A stretch of 64,000 nt of DNA from Pomacea canaliculata (GCF_003073045.1 NC_037593.1:13462735-13526734); one strand, 5' to 3'; shown: positions 1 to 14,500, counted from the stretch's first letter. Numbers and translations are program-made. Notes: generated by a model not told the origin, from the sequence alone.

Positions 1-2016
1 CTTGAAACATTTGACTAGTCACACACTTTATCTTCTAAATGTTTATGGGTATGCCTACAATTTTATAAGAGACATAAAAATAAAGAAAGAGAAATATGTA
101 GCATCACTATATGTGAGCTGTCGAGTGTGGTGTCGGGATGAACTACACTCACACACGAGCTCAAGACGCAAAAAGATCATGACAAGTGTTGACATGTCCA
201 TGTGGCAAAGGAGACAGAATCACTGTTGACTTCACGCTCAGCTGCGACAATTTATTGTTCAGCAAATCGCCCCTCCTCGTAAGCGTTTATGACGGGACGG
301 GTGGTCAATGTGTCTGAACCATATGGCTATCAGAAGGATTTGTAAAATGTCCTCGAGGAGCTAGTCTAGATGTCTTTTGCACGGCTCGTGGTGAGTGAGC
401 CTCACGAATCTTTTTGAACGACTCCGATGCTCTCTACCCTTAAACTTTCTCCTGAAGGTTCCAGTATGACAAGGAATTTACCAGTGTTGTCCATAGGAAT
501 GTTATTACCATGGGAATCCCATGGAAAACGTCCCAAGGTATGGGATGGGACAGGCATAAATTACCATGGGATGGGATTGAAAAATATGTCCCATGGACAA
601 CCCTGGAATTTAAGCTTTGGACACAGCCTGATTGTAAGTTCTACCATTACCTACACTGTAGTTAGACAGTAGTGCACATTCTTACACGACTAAATAAAAA
701 TTGCTTGGAAATACCTTTTTATGCTACCATAGTTTTATAAAATATTAAGCAGTCGATTATTTTTTCCCCCTGAAAAAACAAAATATCAGCTTTTTCACAC
801 GAACATTAACAAGAAACTGCTATGCCATTATTCGACTACTGTATCTGAAATGTGAACACACTTTGGATAAATCATACAACACAAAGATAGAAGAGTCTGG
901 TCTAGAGGCATCTTTTGGAATATTCTGCATTCTATGGAGAGACATTATCATACATATCAGTAAAATCTCGCCAGAGACTGAGATCAGTTTTGTCAGGACA
1001 GCTGAGAGGATTTCCCTAAGGCATTCCTGCTCTGTTCTAAAACATTTTACCTCAGCATTCTAGTCCAGCACCTTAGAATCTTGAGATTTTATAAACAGTT
1101 CGTCCTAGAAAATGACAGAAACGAGAATGAATCTGTCCAGACATGAAGCAGATCTCTTAGTGAAGGGTAAAACATACATTGGAAGCATCTATATGTCTTC
1201 AGAACCTTGGTTAGAAAAGAATCATTTATCACCTGTGTGAGAAAGGGGCAATGGCGCTGTGGTTGGAGAACGTGGGGAAAAGCGGGACAAACTGGCTGTG
1301 AGAGACTTTCAGGATTCTCGCTCTCGTGTCCTGTTGCCGACCCCATTTCATTTATATATATATAAACCTTCACTATTGAGCTACGCAGTCTACAGTTAAC
1401 TTGGCACCAAGCAATCTCAATCGCCGCTTGCAATGCACTTTGTAGATTCATCAATGTTTCTGCTCGACACCAAGGATACAAAATGCGGTTTCAACTAGGA
1501 GAAGCTAGTTTAAAATTGTAAAGGTTTTAAATTTTAAAAAAAGCACTCTCTCCCTTTACTCTCTTTCCTTAACTATTTCGTCTTTATTTTTTCTTTTTCT
1601 TTCGTCATCATCTCCATCTATAAGGACAACGAAATTCCCATTTCGGAAATTAATCTACATATTTCTTCATCGTAACGGAAATAAAGCCTCCGGATAAATA
1701 TCTTTAGCCGCAGCTATGCTGGGGATCCGTTTCCGCTTTTAGAATCTGAAGTTCGGCGGACTTGAACACAGTAGGTATCGATGGTTCTGCTTCTTTATAT
1801 CCAGTCAGTGCATAAAATCCCAGCAGACCTTCTAGCCATGGCTGTTGACTGTATGCACGAAGGGGAATCATTCATAGGCTGGCACCTGTTTCTAGTTGTA
1901 AGACCATGCAATGTTTACAGAGCCAAGTTAACAACGACGACGATGACCCAGATGACACTTTTCGTCGCCATGTTCACTACTGCGCGTGTATCCGTTACTT
2001 CTTTTCTTTTCTCCAG
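1..2016. other. upstream intergenic / 5' region
   Basis: I find no convincing coding exon here. The open frames are short and lack family signatures. Besides the MITE at 482-605 there is an alternating TA run at 1354-1366. A good splice acceptor (pyrimidine tract then CCAG) ends at 2016, so an upstream non-coding exon of the sulfotransferase probably lies somewhere in this stretch, but its position cannot be fixed. Confidence 0.4.
482..605. mobile_element. hAT-like MITE, 124 bp
   Basis: Short non-autonomous element with imperfect terminal inverted repeats. The left end reads CAGTGTTGTCCATAGGA; the right end, reverse complemented, reads CAGGGTTGTCCATGGGAC. It is flanked by 8-bp direct repeats that agree at 7 of 8 positions (474-481 GAATTTAC, 606-613 GAATTTAA). 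CAG-type ends and an 8-bp duplication are hAT hallmarks. The interior is built of repeated CCCATGG/ATGGGAT words and has no coding capacity. Confidence 0.7.
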
Positions 2017-2025
2017 TGCAAGGAA

Positions 2026-4373
2026 ATGAGGATCAGTGCAAGAATCTCCTTCTTCCTCCTGGTCTGTCTTGCTGCTTTGTTCATCCTCTTTGAGTGGGTA
2101 GTGTACATTCGGCATGTGCACGTGCGAGCGAAGATGTCGACTTCTGAGCTGCTTCAAGAAAGAGTCAATGAAAGTAAGAACTAGCATCTGATCTCTCGTC
2201 CATATCATCGCTTTATCATTTGTCATCACTTTTCTCTTACATCAAACATCTGAAAACGGTCACTGTGAAAGGAAGGAAGGAAAAGAAGAACACATATACA
2301 AGCAAAGAAAAATGATGGTAGCGGTCTGACACGTTTGTACTTAATTTTGTGTGTTTTAAAGCTCTTTCAAGCATCGATGCAGTTGAGGAGCGACAGGTCA
2401 TAAACACGACCATGGCGCCTAACCTGACCTACGTCACGCAGGAGCCTAAAGACGTCATCCATCGGTCGGCTTATGACGAGATTCTCGCCCTGCCGGACAG
2501 AAACGAGTCTATTCGCCGACTGTTCGAGACTCACGACGTCAGTAACGAGTCGTACTCGCTTTTGTACGAGTATCACACGCGGGTAGCGCAGGCGCATTGG
2601 CAATGCCCGGAAATGACGCAATACATGCGAGGGCAGAGTAAGATCACAGGAGTCTTCACGCATGCGCCTTCACGTCTTGCCTACTGCTTCGTTCCCAAAG
2701 CGGGATGCACTTTCTGGATCCGAGTCTTCTCTTTTCTCAACAACTTTACGGGAGACGCTGGGCGTGTCCAATCGCCTTGGGAACTCAAGAGGTAACGTTC
2801 AAATCGTACTCATATAAAAAGCCAAGAGCAAAGACCAACATAAAAAATAAATAAACAATTTTGTAAATAATTAAAAGTAACTAATATGATCTCCTTTTCC
2901 ACGGTTGGTGTTTTAAAGATGTCTTTTTGGTGATTTTTAGAAAAATCGAAATCTTTCATTAAGTAATCTCAGGCAATTGAAATTAAAAAAAAAATTAGTT
3001 TATTAGAGTTGATCGTACTTCTTGTGACTGCCACCAACGATCAGAATTTCTTATTGAAAGAAGCCTATTACAATTATTAATAACAGACAGATGTGCATAC
3101 CATTCTTCTAAAAAAAAAACAACAAACAAACAAAACAAAAAATCCTAACTGAGCTTAATGGTAAATCAGCACAGTTTCCAAGCAAAGTTTTGAAACATAG
3201 TATTTCTTCCTTTAGAATCATTCTAAAGAGCAAATTGAAGGCAAAGTAAATAAAATACAAAACGAATCGCAGGATGAAAAACATTGTGTTGCTTTTCTGT
3301 AATGACACTTTGTTGATCACTAGTTTCATAGCATGTTATTTCACATTTTTTTCTCTCCTCTCTTGAAGGGATTTGAATGTCACGGTGGTAAAATAAATAG
3401 TTTTCTAAAAAAGTAAAATACTCCCGTCGTCGTCTGTCTCTGGACATGCAGGTGGCGCCACTAAATCCCTATTGTTTCCAGATATGCAGGTTCCTCTCTC
3501 TTTCTCAATTGGCTCTGGGCTAAAATTCGTGCTCATTTCTCTCTTGTCTCCAGATATCCCGTTCACAACAACCCACACTCCCACGGTCAGAAGTGGGAGG
3601 CAGTGGTCCAAGAGGTGCAGGACTACATGCGCTTCCTTTTCGTTCGGCACCCGTTCTCCCGCCTGTGGAGTGCCTACCTGGACAAGCTGTACCTGCCCGA
3701 CTTCTGGCTTGAGGTGGGTGTGCCGGCAGTCGCCCAACTGCGCAACAGCAGCGCAACGGCAAAGGCCAAACGCTGCGGAAGTGACGTCACCTTCCGGGAG
3801 TTCTTGGAGTACTCCCTGGAGGAGAAGGAGCCGCACTGGGACCCCATCTTTAAGCGCTGCGATCCCTGCATCTACCGCCCCACCGTCATCGGCAACATTG
3901 AGACCTTCGAGAGAGACAGCCTCTTTCTGCTGCGCCGCATGGGGCTGGAGTGGGTGCTGAAGCACGTGGATCAGCAAGCGCAGGTGGAGCAGGAGCTGTC
4001 CACGCTCATCGTGTACAACTTTGACCTCCTGCACTCGCGCACCTACTACCAGGGCTGCCTAGACGACGATGGCATGGCGCGACGCCTGTGGGCCACCTTT
4101 CAGATGAACGGCTACATTCCCAACGACGCCAACTACTTTCCGCCATTCGCTAACGGCACCGTCGCTAACGATGCCTTTTTCGTGGACTCGTTCCTGAAAC
4201 AGGTTCTGGACACTGTCAGGAAGGCATATAACCGGAAGGACGAACTGAAAGAGCAGAAACGACGAGCTCTTCATGACGCCTTCGACGCAGTCTCCAACAC
4301 GTTGCTGGAAAAGCTCCTCGCGAAATACGAGTTGGACTTGTTACTGTTCGGGTTCAATGAACGCGACTTCTAG
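2026..4373 (+). CDS. carbohydrate sulfotransferase (HNK-1/CHST family, Sulfotransfer_2), type II membrane protein
   Basis: Model: join(2026..2173, 2362..2791, 3554..4373), 465 aa; both junctions are phase-matched GT-AG introns. The start is the ATG just after a splice acceptor at 2016, immediately followed by a signal-anchor segment (residues 8-29), as expected for Golgi type II sulfotransferases. The catalytic domain shows a 5'-phosphosulfate loop VPKAGCTFWIRV (160-171) and a 3'-phosphate loop RHPFSRLWSAY (224-234). A conserved PHWDP ... RCDPC ... GNIETFERD block follows, typical of the HNK-1 sulfotransferase/CHST8-15 group. Several N-glycosylation sequons lie in the stem, one (N48-E-T) assembled across the first splice. 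By family knowledge it transfers sulfate from PAPS to a glycan in the Golgi lumen. The substrate cannot be told from sequence. The fold and motifs make the family assignment firm; the exact orthologue is open. Confidence 0.88.
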
Positions 4374-6829
4374 ACTCAATTTCTTAATTACCTTGAATTT
4401 CAAGCAGGTGGTAGGCCATTCTCGATCAGTTCTTTGCACGAAACTGAAGCCAATCGAGATGGAGTCAGCACGTGGACTGGCTAGTTAGCAACAAGTTGTG
4501 ACTAGTTATTAACGTGTAAATAGTGCCAAAGCCTACGTTTTGCTTATCGGGATAGGCTGGCAGCCTTTGATGCTGAGAGTTTAGGGAGTGGATTGAGGGG
4601 TACTACTTTGTAACCCGTTATAGCGGTAGCAAATAGCAGCGATATCGTCTTCATTTTGTTCGCTGTGATATACCAAAACTATACCGCCAGTTCACTTCTG
4701 GTAATGGATGCGATTGTCTTCTCTAGATTCTCCCAGTAGGTTTTTGGTTGTGAGGTGGCAGTTTTCTTTCGTCACTACTCGACTGTAACCGGCACACTGT
4801 GATATCACTCTTGGTCTTAGTATTAATCCATGTCGTCAGTATGAATGATTCAATGTCTACACCACACTGCATCATACCAGAACGTGAACCTAGGGTCATT
4901 GGTAAACATTTATGAATTCACAAAGTTCGAAAGATTGTGTAGAGATATTTCTTTTACAATGACTTTTGTTCGACATTTTGCTATTGTTAAGTTTTGTATT
5001 TAACCTATACTTACTGCTCTATTATTATCTATACATTCGTACTTTATTGTCTAGTTTAATCTTATTATACTTACAATATATAGTGTTGGCTGGTCACGGG
5101 TCGTCACGGCCAACATTTTGAGTCTACACTGAAGTCCAACGAACCTTCGAGCAACGTAACCCAAGTGTAGTGTCTCTTGTGTCAACGGAAAGTTCTAGAA
5201 ATGCCATAATGACCATCACTAACAACACAGACACCCAGACGCTTACTTTGCTGCCTTTTTTAATATTTGAATGGTCTTCTGGAAGAAACGAAGAAAAAGC
5301 CACCAATCATCGCCGTCAGATGTGATCACGTGATATCTAGTATGTTATGTAAAGTAGGATATTCCGGCACCTGATGGGGCTGTCCACTGTATAACTGCGA
5401 TGTTTAAAGAAAAACAGAATAGAATTTGTTGATGTTTATGGCTCGTTTAGCAAAGTTTTCTGGTGATCTGGACCGCCGGACGCAATTTCGTTTCGCTCGC
5501 GACTCGATCTGTGTGTTTGACTGTCACAGGGAGGTACCAGTATGTTACAGCATTTTTTTAACATTATATGCGTAACCGATTCCAGTATGTAATGTTCCAG
5601 CCATTATAGCAATCTTTAGTCCAGATGAGAGCAAAAGAATAATTATTAACAAGTTTTTCAAGCTCGAGAAGAGGAGGAACCATTAAGATGTTCCTTTCCT
5701 CGACAGTCCGGACCATCGATCAGTGCAGTTTAAACGCCATGTTCAAAGTTTCTTTCTGCTCCCGATATTTATTAATATTCATTTTTTTTTTTTTTTTGCA
5801 GGAGCAGTTTTTCAAAATTCCGTAGTGAAATAAATTGTTTTGTTTTCACTTGTCATTTCATATTTTGTATTACTTCTATAGGTGATTGGGGGGCTGTATA
5901 TTTGAACAAATGTTTCTACAAGCTCTTCCCCCTACTTTTGGAAAAAATAGCAATCTTTATTCTACTATAATATTTCGACTCTACGTATGAATTTTGGACC
6001 TAGATGGACCTTAAGTATTATTATATGCTTAAAATTTGCTGATCATATGTGGATAAAATTTGCATCAAAGAACCCGTTGCAAGTTGTCTTGTTTTCCATG
6101 TTTTGGATGTTACGACTGCAGTCTGAGCTTGCGAGTCGAGCTATGTATATAGGTGCCTGAAGTCTTGGCAATGAAAGCGCTTCCCCGTAAAATGATGCCA
6201 ATATGTTTATGATGCTGATTTGATTATGGATATCTATTTGTGTGTGTGTGCAAGACTGGAAAGAGAACATTTGCCAATATATATATTTTTTGGGGGGGAG
6301 GATAGTATCTTTATCCATCCAGTCCCAAAAATATGCACACCCCTTCCTCATTGCACTATTAAAACAATGTCTTTCTTTCCCATCAGATTAAAAAAAAACT
6401 TTACAGCAGTAAGTGTCCCAGCTGCCTTTCCAAGCCTGGTTCCGTCTTGACAGACTAAATATACTGTTCAGGTCTGTGCAGTCATCGCTTACCTAGCTCA
6501 TACTCAACCTAAGCATTTGGGTCCGATTATTTTTAATGATGTAACAAGTTATAAACCTGTTTAAGATGCTTCTCGGCACAGATGACTACTCACGATTATC
6601 TCATGCAGTCAAATCTTTCTTTGAACCTACAATTGAATCTGTAAGACTGTAACCGCTGTTGAGTACATACATCTGACGTGTTGGATCCTGCCTCTAGTTA
6701 AATTTTATTCTAGAGAGATATACATAATCAAACACATACAGGCGCGCGTGCGTTCGCTTTCACTCGCTCAAATACCCACAGAAGCATTTACACACAGAAT
6801 ACACACTGAAGGCATGGCAAGCGGACAGC
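4374..6829. other. 3' UTR of sulfotransferase plus convergent intergenic region
   Basis: No protein-coding signal was recognised. The first part is probably the sulfotransferase 3' UTR. The rest separates two convergent genes, since STAM comes in from the right on the minus strand. A 15-bp T run lies at about 5784-5798. Short open frames here are AT-rich and have no family features. Confidence 0.45.
5829..5834 (+). terminator. candidate polyadenylation signal (sulfotransferase)
   Basis: An AATAAA hexamer lies about 1.45 kb after the sulfotransferase stop, in AT-rich sequence with no intervening gene, followed by T-rich DNA. It is a plausible mRNA end, but the hexamer also occurs by chance at this base composition. 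Confidence 0.3.
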
Positions 6830-9800
6830 CAGTGTCAAGACAACTTTATTATCAGTATTCAATTACAAATACACGGCTACAAGAAATTCACATGAACGTT
6901 CACTTCTCTTCCATTGCATAATTTGTACTAACTGCTCTGGGTCAGCGTATTCGTCACACACTGGGTTAAAAAAAAATTATAACAGACCAAACAGACGGAG
7001 GACATCTTACGAACAACATAGCGATTAGTAAATATGTACATCACAGGAATACACCTCGCCTAAGAGTAACTTCGCGAACAACAATCAAAGAAACGAGATG
7101 GCAAAAGATCTCTTGCCCTACGCCCATCTTTCATCTTCGCGAGAGATAATCACATGGCATCGAAAAAAACGAGCTGCTCACCCTTGTGGTGCATAGCGCA
7201 CCTTCACAGACACGACTCGCAAACGGTCTTGCCAATGTCCTTTCCGCAGGCATCGAGACGGTTGTGATTTTTTTTTTCTAAAGTTGGGGAAAGGGAATAT
7301 TTTCGCTCATGTTTAGTCTAACACTAACCCAGCGTTTGCTTCGGACACTCACTTGGAATCACCGCTGCTTTGCTCAAAACGACGAGCGTTCACACGAAGA
7401 CCGAAATGCGACCCATGAAGACATCAAAACATTTTTGTTGACTCGGATTATTCCGTACTTCTGCGCGGTGTACAGGGCATTTAACTAAAAGTGCCTTGAT
7501 GCTGGCAGAATTTTCATTAAGTCTCAAAAGATAATGGGATTTAAGGCAGTGAGGTTGAAGACGTCAACAAACATAAGAACATGTCCTCACCCTCGCCATT
7601 TTCAACATGGCATCAATCATTTCATATTTAAAGTCTTTTAATTTTAAAACAAGTGGTCTATTGGCTTTTCAGAGTGGTGGCAAATTTTCTAGTGATGTGA
7701 AAAGTCATGAGCAAGACATGTCTCAAGTACCATGTTAAATCATACAATAATCATAAATACATTTATGCTTGAATAAACACACATCAAGTGACTTTCCTTG
7801 CTTCCCACTTACCAGACAAGCTGCCATTACGGAACCATCTTACTACACAAGGCAGCAATCTTCATTATAGTACACTGTCAACTAGGTAACATCCGCCTGT
7901 ACTCTCAAGGCAGAAAAAGGAACCAAATGTTTAAACAACTTTAACCCAAATATGCACAACACACACACACTTTTTCTCTCACTCACACATCCAATCAAGG
8001 AAAAGCCTCGTAACTGTGAAAATGATGTAAAAAGGCTTACCCAATAAAATCAAGCAGCTGCTATACAACTGTCTTAACCCAAAAGGTTTATTTGGTATCA
8101 AGGGAGTACACAGCCATGCTGAACATTATGATCTGAATGCTGGACACCTATTCACTGGTACCAGATACAAATATTATTGTACATCAAAAAACAAAGCAAC
8201 TTAATACCATGCTTCTATCACTAAATGGTTGAGAATCAACAGAAATTAAACCAGGTAGCAAAAAATTCATTATGTAAGCAAAAAACAGCTGAAAGGTTAC
8301 ATAAAACATATACTCATTTTTGCTTTATCTTTGAAAGACTTCACAGTGCACTTGCTCTGAGCATTATCACTTGCAACACTCAAATGATGATAAATTTATA
8401 AGCTACAGACATAATCTGATGATCATACACCCTGATCAGAGTTGCCAGAGTTGGTGGACTGCGTTTAAGTTGAGGGGGGTGGGGAATTAAAACTAAAAGT
8501 ATTTCTCTGAGAGAACCTACAGAAGATGTTGTTCAAAATAAAGCAGGATGTCACACCTATTTCCATAGCTTGGAAGTGGTGATGTGAAGAACAAAAGATA
8601 TAATGTGAAAGAATGAAGCATATAGTTAGGGTTGTTCAGGAGCACTCTCCCTTTCTTATAGGAGAGGAACAGAATGTTGTCTACATTTGTTTCTCTCGCT
8701 CACTATGTGTGTGTGCGTAAATGCTAAAATAGATCGAGAGAGGAAAGGAAGGAGCAACAAACAGTGCACACAATAACAAAGGCGTCCCAGCTGTTTGTAT
8801 GCATACTTGATGGGAAAATCTTCATTGCCTTACAATATATATACACACACACAAAAACTAAAATTCACTTGCACAAACCCTTTCTCTCACAATTCTGTCA
8901 GGCACATTTGCATCATCAGATTCACAAGCTGAACTATATTCCCATCAGTTTTGTACTGAGATGTGTCTGGACCAATGATCCCTAACTATTGGGCAGGCTC
9001 TGCAGGCGCTTTTAACTTGCTGATGCCACCGTCCAACCCTCTTGCTAGCTGCCGTGTCGTACAACCAGCATGAAGCACAAAACAGGTTGACATCTACTTC
9101 CTTAGTTCAAAGAACTAAAGCAGTTCAAAAAGCATGCAATATTGGAACTTCATAAAAAAAAATATATATACATATAGTGGCATGACGTTACGAATACTGA
9201 AACACTCTTGAGTACCTATATAGCAACATGTTGGCTTCAAGCAGAGCCAGCTAGGGTCTATACAGTAGTTTCAGGTCAGTGGTCAGGACAGAATTCAAGT
9301 GACTTCTTCCATCGACAAAATGATGGAAACATAAGTGTAATTATATACAGCAACATCTGTTCAATGATAACTTTTGTGGAAATGGTCTCTCCTTCACCTA
9401 CTTCTATACACATATATGACATACACAAATAAAATGCATGTGTCGTGTCTGCATCTGCAAGACCAGGAATGAATACTCATGCATGCACACACACACATAC
9501 GGAGCTTACTGCAATATCATTCTATTCAGATCAAAAGAAGTCTACCCGCTAATGGCTGCACTTTTGTGCATAGAAAGCCATAATTGACCTGAAAAGGAAG
9601 TAAACTGAATGTTGCTAAAAATGTCCTCACATCAAACCAAATATTTTTGCTCTTTCTTTGCACTGCTGAACTATATGATAAGAGTGACTTTATCTCAAGA
9701 TAAATTAAACTACCAAAAAGTCAATCATATTATCAAGAACATACTTCTCGTAATGCTTATTATTTGGGCATGCAGATGCTTTAATGGTCTGATTCACAAA

Positions 9801-11548
9801 TCTTGTCACTAGAAATTTCGCCAAAGTTCTTTATGAAACCACTCAATGACAGTATGGATGCTTGCAATAAGCTGATAACTATGAACATGTGTGCACGCAT
9901 ACGAACACACCTACCCCCCCCAACACACACAGAAACATGCATTCCTTTAAGAGTACAAATGAGCAAAAAAAAAAAAAATTAAAAATTCATATTTGGATTT
10001 ATCAGAAAAAAGAAAATACGATTTGTCATACCAATTATTTTTAGATTCACAATTATAGTCACCAAAGGTAAACTGCAGGCATATTTGGAAAGGATTTGAG
10101 GCATAAGAGAAAAACCTTAACCTTAGAATCACATTTCTCTGGTAAAATAGTTCACAAAGAAACAACCCCGCAACCCAACACACACATGCACAAAAACTAA
10201 CAAAACACTGGGCTGATGATAAATATTGATGCTAAAAAACAACAACAAAGATGATAACATGGACTCCTTCCAGGGTTAACAGTAAGCCTGCACGTTCAGA
10301 AAGTTCTTTTATAATAAGATTTGGTTGTAAAAAAAAAATAATAAAAAAAAAAAGCATTGTCTCCTGCGTTCTTAGCTGAATATCTGAGGTGATCATAAAT
10401 GAAGAAAAAATGAAAAGCCTATCTGCATGCTAGAGAGACTTTACAACAAAAAAAAAAAAATGAAATTAAAAGTGCTGAATGTAACTTTTCCACCTTCATA
10501 AATAACTGCTAGATTACTGCAATATTAAGAAGAGAAACGTGCATATAAAAACATGTCAAAAAGGTAGAATGAAATGTCCAGAGAGAAGATATCCTGTTCC
10601 CGATATGAACGTTGTACATATTGTGTGATGGTACTAGGAAACTTAATTATTTCTATTGAAGTAACATAACATTTCAATGAAAGAAAAATCTGTTTTGATG
10701 TTTTCCAGCCCATCTTTCTAAGCTTTTCTATCGCTCCACACATTTTATAATTTATAAAATAATACATGGATCTCAACAGCCCTTGTGATAATATTGCACA
10801 TGGAGTAATGCACTGATACTTCATGTCACAAAACAAACCAGAACAATAAAATAAAATATTGTTTGTGAAAGCAGTCCTTCAGTTCAAATGCCTGGCACTT
10901 CTACAAAACCATCAGCATCTTTATGATTTAACAAAGCACACTCATCTTGCCATGAAATCCCAGATTTAATCCCCAAACAACATATATAGATTTAAACTGT
11001 TGCCATACACTGTTTCATGAACAAATCTGAAAAAAAAATCAATCATTTGCATCTCTATGGATGTACAAAGAAGGATTAACCTCAAAACACCTTTTTTCTG
11101 TTTAAATATGAACATGGTCTTCCTTGAACCCAGACAACCTACACCCAGTGCCTCACAAACTTCTGGAATACTTTGTGAATACCCACAGGGATAGAAATGT
11201 ACAGAATCTATATATCAAGATAAACTATAGGGTACCAAGGTGTTTGTTTTAATACTAATTTTGCTAAAATATAATTAGTGTATGTTTCCAAAGATACCTA
11301 ACTTCCAGAGACAAATTAATCAAATAGAATGCACAAAAAAAGCAACCCTCCTACCCCTCAAAAAAGAAAATCAATCCCCTACAACCAGTAGCACAGTACC
11401 ACTCTACCCACCTATGTCCCCCAGCACTCCCTACCTCTTTTTTCCTTTCTTTTAAAAAGCATTCAGTCACCAATTATCCAGTCATACATACCAAATCCTA
11501 CAAATACAGGTTTTCAGAAAAAGTATATCTCTTCCAGATACAATGTTT
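6830..11548 (-). other. probable long 3' UTR of STAM
   Basis: Downstream of the STAM stop (11549) there is 4.7 kb of AT-rich sequence without convincing coding potential on either strand. It has many A/T homopolymers and CA/TA runs. A clear AATAAA on the minus strand (+ coordinates 6845-6850) gives the most distal plausible end. Earlier AATAAA-like hexamers are present, so shorter isoforms are possible. The assignment as UTR is inference from the absence of another gene. Confidence 0.35.
6845..6850 (-). terminator. candidate distal polyadenylation signal of STAM
   Basis: TTTATT on the plus strand reads AATAAA in the STAM direction, in the context CTGATAATAAAGTTG. It lies about 4.7 kb past the stop codon and is the last good hexamer before the convergent intergenic region. 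Confidence 0.3.
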
Positions 11549-14500
11549 TTAAAGAAGTGGTTGTGCAGGTGGCTGGTAGGTCACAGTTGTTGGCATGGAG
11601 TGTAAGCTTTGAGAAGGTGCTGCAGTGTAAGTGTGGGGCAGAGTGGTCACCATGCTTCCATTCTGATATGGCTGTGGCAGCTGCTGCTGCATGGAAATGG
11701 GAGGCAAGCTCTGGCTGCCCACCATCACTGCTGATCCTTTGAGATTGTCACTGGAGGCAGCAGCAGCTGTCGCACCAGCAAGGGTGGTGGCAGGGGTTGT
11801 AATCATGGACCCCACAGCAGCATTGACTGCCGGTAGGCTGGAGAAGGAGGACATAGATAACTGTGGAGCATGGAAACTGTGGAATGCAGACATTCCAAAA
11901 CATGTGCATGTATGCAACAACATCAAACAACAGCATTGGTGGTCACGTGGGTGCCATCCCAGAGGACACACATAGGTATTTAGATGGCAGGTCAGGCAGC
12001 ATACCGGAGATTTAAACATAAAAGGTGGGATGCCAAGGACAATGCACCAGCCATCCAAGCAGGGCCGGTTCAGTGACAAATGAAAAAGAAAGAAAAAAAA
12101 GGAAAGGTTGGTCAAATAAAATTTAGTGAAAATAAACAATACATTTACAATAATTTGTAAATAAAAATAAGACTGTATGAAATATGGTAAAATAATAAGA
12201 AAGAGATACATGACCCAAGCAAATCAAACTGAATGATCACACAAGTCATTTCTAAGACATCTAAAAAGCAAGTAAAAAAAAAATCAACTGTTTCTCTTTT
12301 GCATCCCTTTTTGGAGGTCAGATTGTATTATCTGTATTCTAACAATGTAAACTAAGCAACGAACTACACTCAAATTTAATTTTTAATTTGAACTGTATTG
12401 TCCCTTATATGTCTTGGAATGGAGCTAGTGTATCTGTATCATTGCCTAGTTCTGCGCCATAAATAGTGCTTTAGCTCACATTACTGCTCTGTGTAGTACT
12501 AGATGCAGCTTAAGTGCATCATCAACTTCTGCAAGGGTCAGGCTTTCAAAAATATAAAGGTATGCATGCTTCATATATATATATACTTGGAAAGTTTGTT
12601 GCTTTATTGACCTGTACACATTTTGAGGGTTACAGTGTACTAATGAGATGTTAATTAACAATTATAGCAAATTAAGTTTAAAAAATATAACCGTCTCATT
12701 TCCTGAAGCCAAACTTTCTGTTTAGATCAAACTGTGCATTATAACAATTAGTACAACAAAACAAAACAAAACAAAAGATTACACAATAACAGAAAGAGTT
12801 TATAAGCTCACATAATCTTTTTTTATAAATAGCGACAAAGACTTGGTTACTTGTGAGTGTCAAGTTTGGTTATTAATTTCTGTGTCATTAAAATCAGGTG
12901 ACACTGAGCTTATTCTGAAACTTTATGTTAGAAAGATATCTCCACTTTAAGGAGGTGACCTTTTATAACTTTGGCTGTGATTAATAATCATGTGACATGC
13001 TTTTCATTTAATAAAAGACCTGTTAGGAAAAGTACTGGTCCAACTTTCTCATGTGTTCCTTTTTTTTAAAAGGAAAAAAACAAAAGACTCTGACCTCTGC
13101 TCTAGTTAAGACAAATATGACCTTTAAGCATTCTTTTAGCTTTATTTAAAGGCCATTTCTGAAATCCTCACACTATTTCAAACATTTTAATGTTTGACAA
13201 AGAAAATGTAGACATTCACATAGATGTGTATCTATGGATTCAGACACTGAGGGGAAGATCAGTTAAGAATTATCACAGAAACTCAAATTATATTTATACC
13301 AAAGATGCCTTTTACTGTTAATGATACGATGGTGTTGATTCATGCAAACAAAGAATGGTAAATATACCACATGCTGTCTGCTCAATAAAAAACGAATAGA
13401 TGCAAACCTCCTCATCAACAGAGTCTTACTTTTAATTCTCTCCATTTTCATCTCAACTTTATCTACAAAGAAGGGAGAGAAGGGTTCCAAAATATTTAGG
13501 AAATATCCACTACTTTAGGTTAATGCAAATAAAAAAAAATAGACAAGAATTAAACAACTAATTTATCACCATAAACTCCCATCATCATATAAGCCACTTA
13601 CAATGCAGAACAACAGCAGAACTTTTGTAAAAGAAATAGTACTATATTAATATCATTTAACGAAAAAAAGTAAAATGCATGCATATTGAGTGACTGCACA
13701 AGGTGAAGTATTCATAGCTATATTTTAAACATTTAAAGGTAATATCAAGTGTTCTATAATGACCAATAAAGAAGCAGAAAGGCATGAACATTTATGAAGA
13801 AGGAATTCATTCAATATGTCTGGGAAAATCAGTAAAGATACAACTTAAACTTAATCTTCAGTCTTACCATGGCATTTAATAAGATAAAGTTAATTTCTAA
13901 AGAAAGCAAAATGGTAAATTATATATGTTTATTTAGTTGACAATGTGTATAATCCCTGATTGTAACTTTATTTAGGGCTATTATTTCATGACAAGTTTCA
14001 ATTTTGTAGGAAAACACCACTGGTTTCAAGTCATCCTTGAACAAAGTCATGCTGCTAAAAAATTACTGTAGTTCTTTATATAAACAGAGAAAACTCAAAG
14101 AAAAATATATTTTCCATGCTGTTATGAAGATCTTTCATTTATTCCAGTACCTAGGAAAATAATAATTGGTTTTCATTGCACACCATTATATGAACTGCTC
14201 TGTTATTACTGACATCATCACAACTCTTAGGGATGCAGGCACACCTGTATGTAGCAGAACTCACCTTGAATAGTTTTGATTAGCAGGAGGTGGGGAAAAT
14301 GTCTGAGCTGGAGGCTGGCTAATTGATGGTCCCGACCCTAGATGGCCAGGTGGTGACATGTAAGTCTGGCCATTATATGCAGGCTGTGGAAAATGGCAGT
14401 TATCAGAAATAAAGAATATAGCAATAAAAAAAATGAGCGTGAAACTCTGATTGGTAAGTTTCCTCAAAAGTCCATGAAACAACTTAAAAAAAGCAAAGCT

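Noticed and set aside
3405..4034. 209-codon open frame on the minus strand
   Set aside because: It lies antisense to the third sulfotransferase exon; the plus strand has clear motifs and phase-matched splicing, so this is a shadow of GC-rich coding sequence.
11877..12211. upstream extension of the last STAM exon as one long frame
   Set aside because: The frame is open by chance through the intron; the acceptor at 11877-11878 matches the phase of the preceding exon, and the intronic translation is Cys/Phe-rich and unlike STAM.
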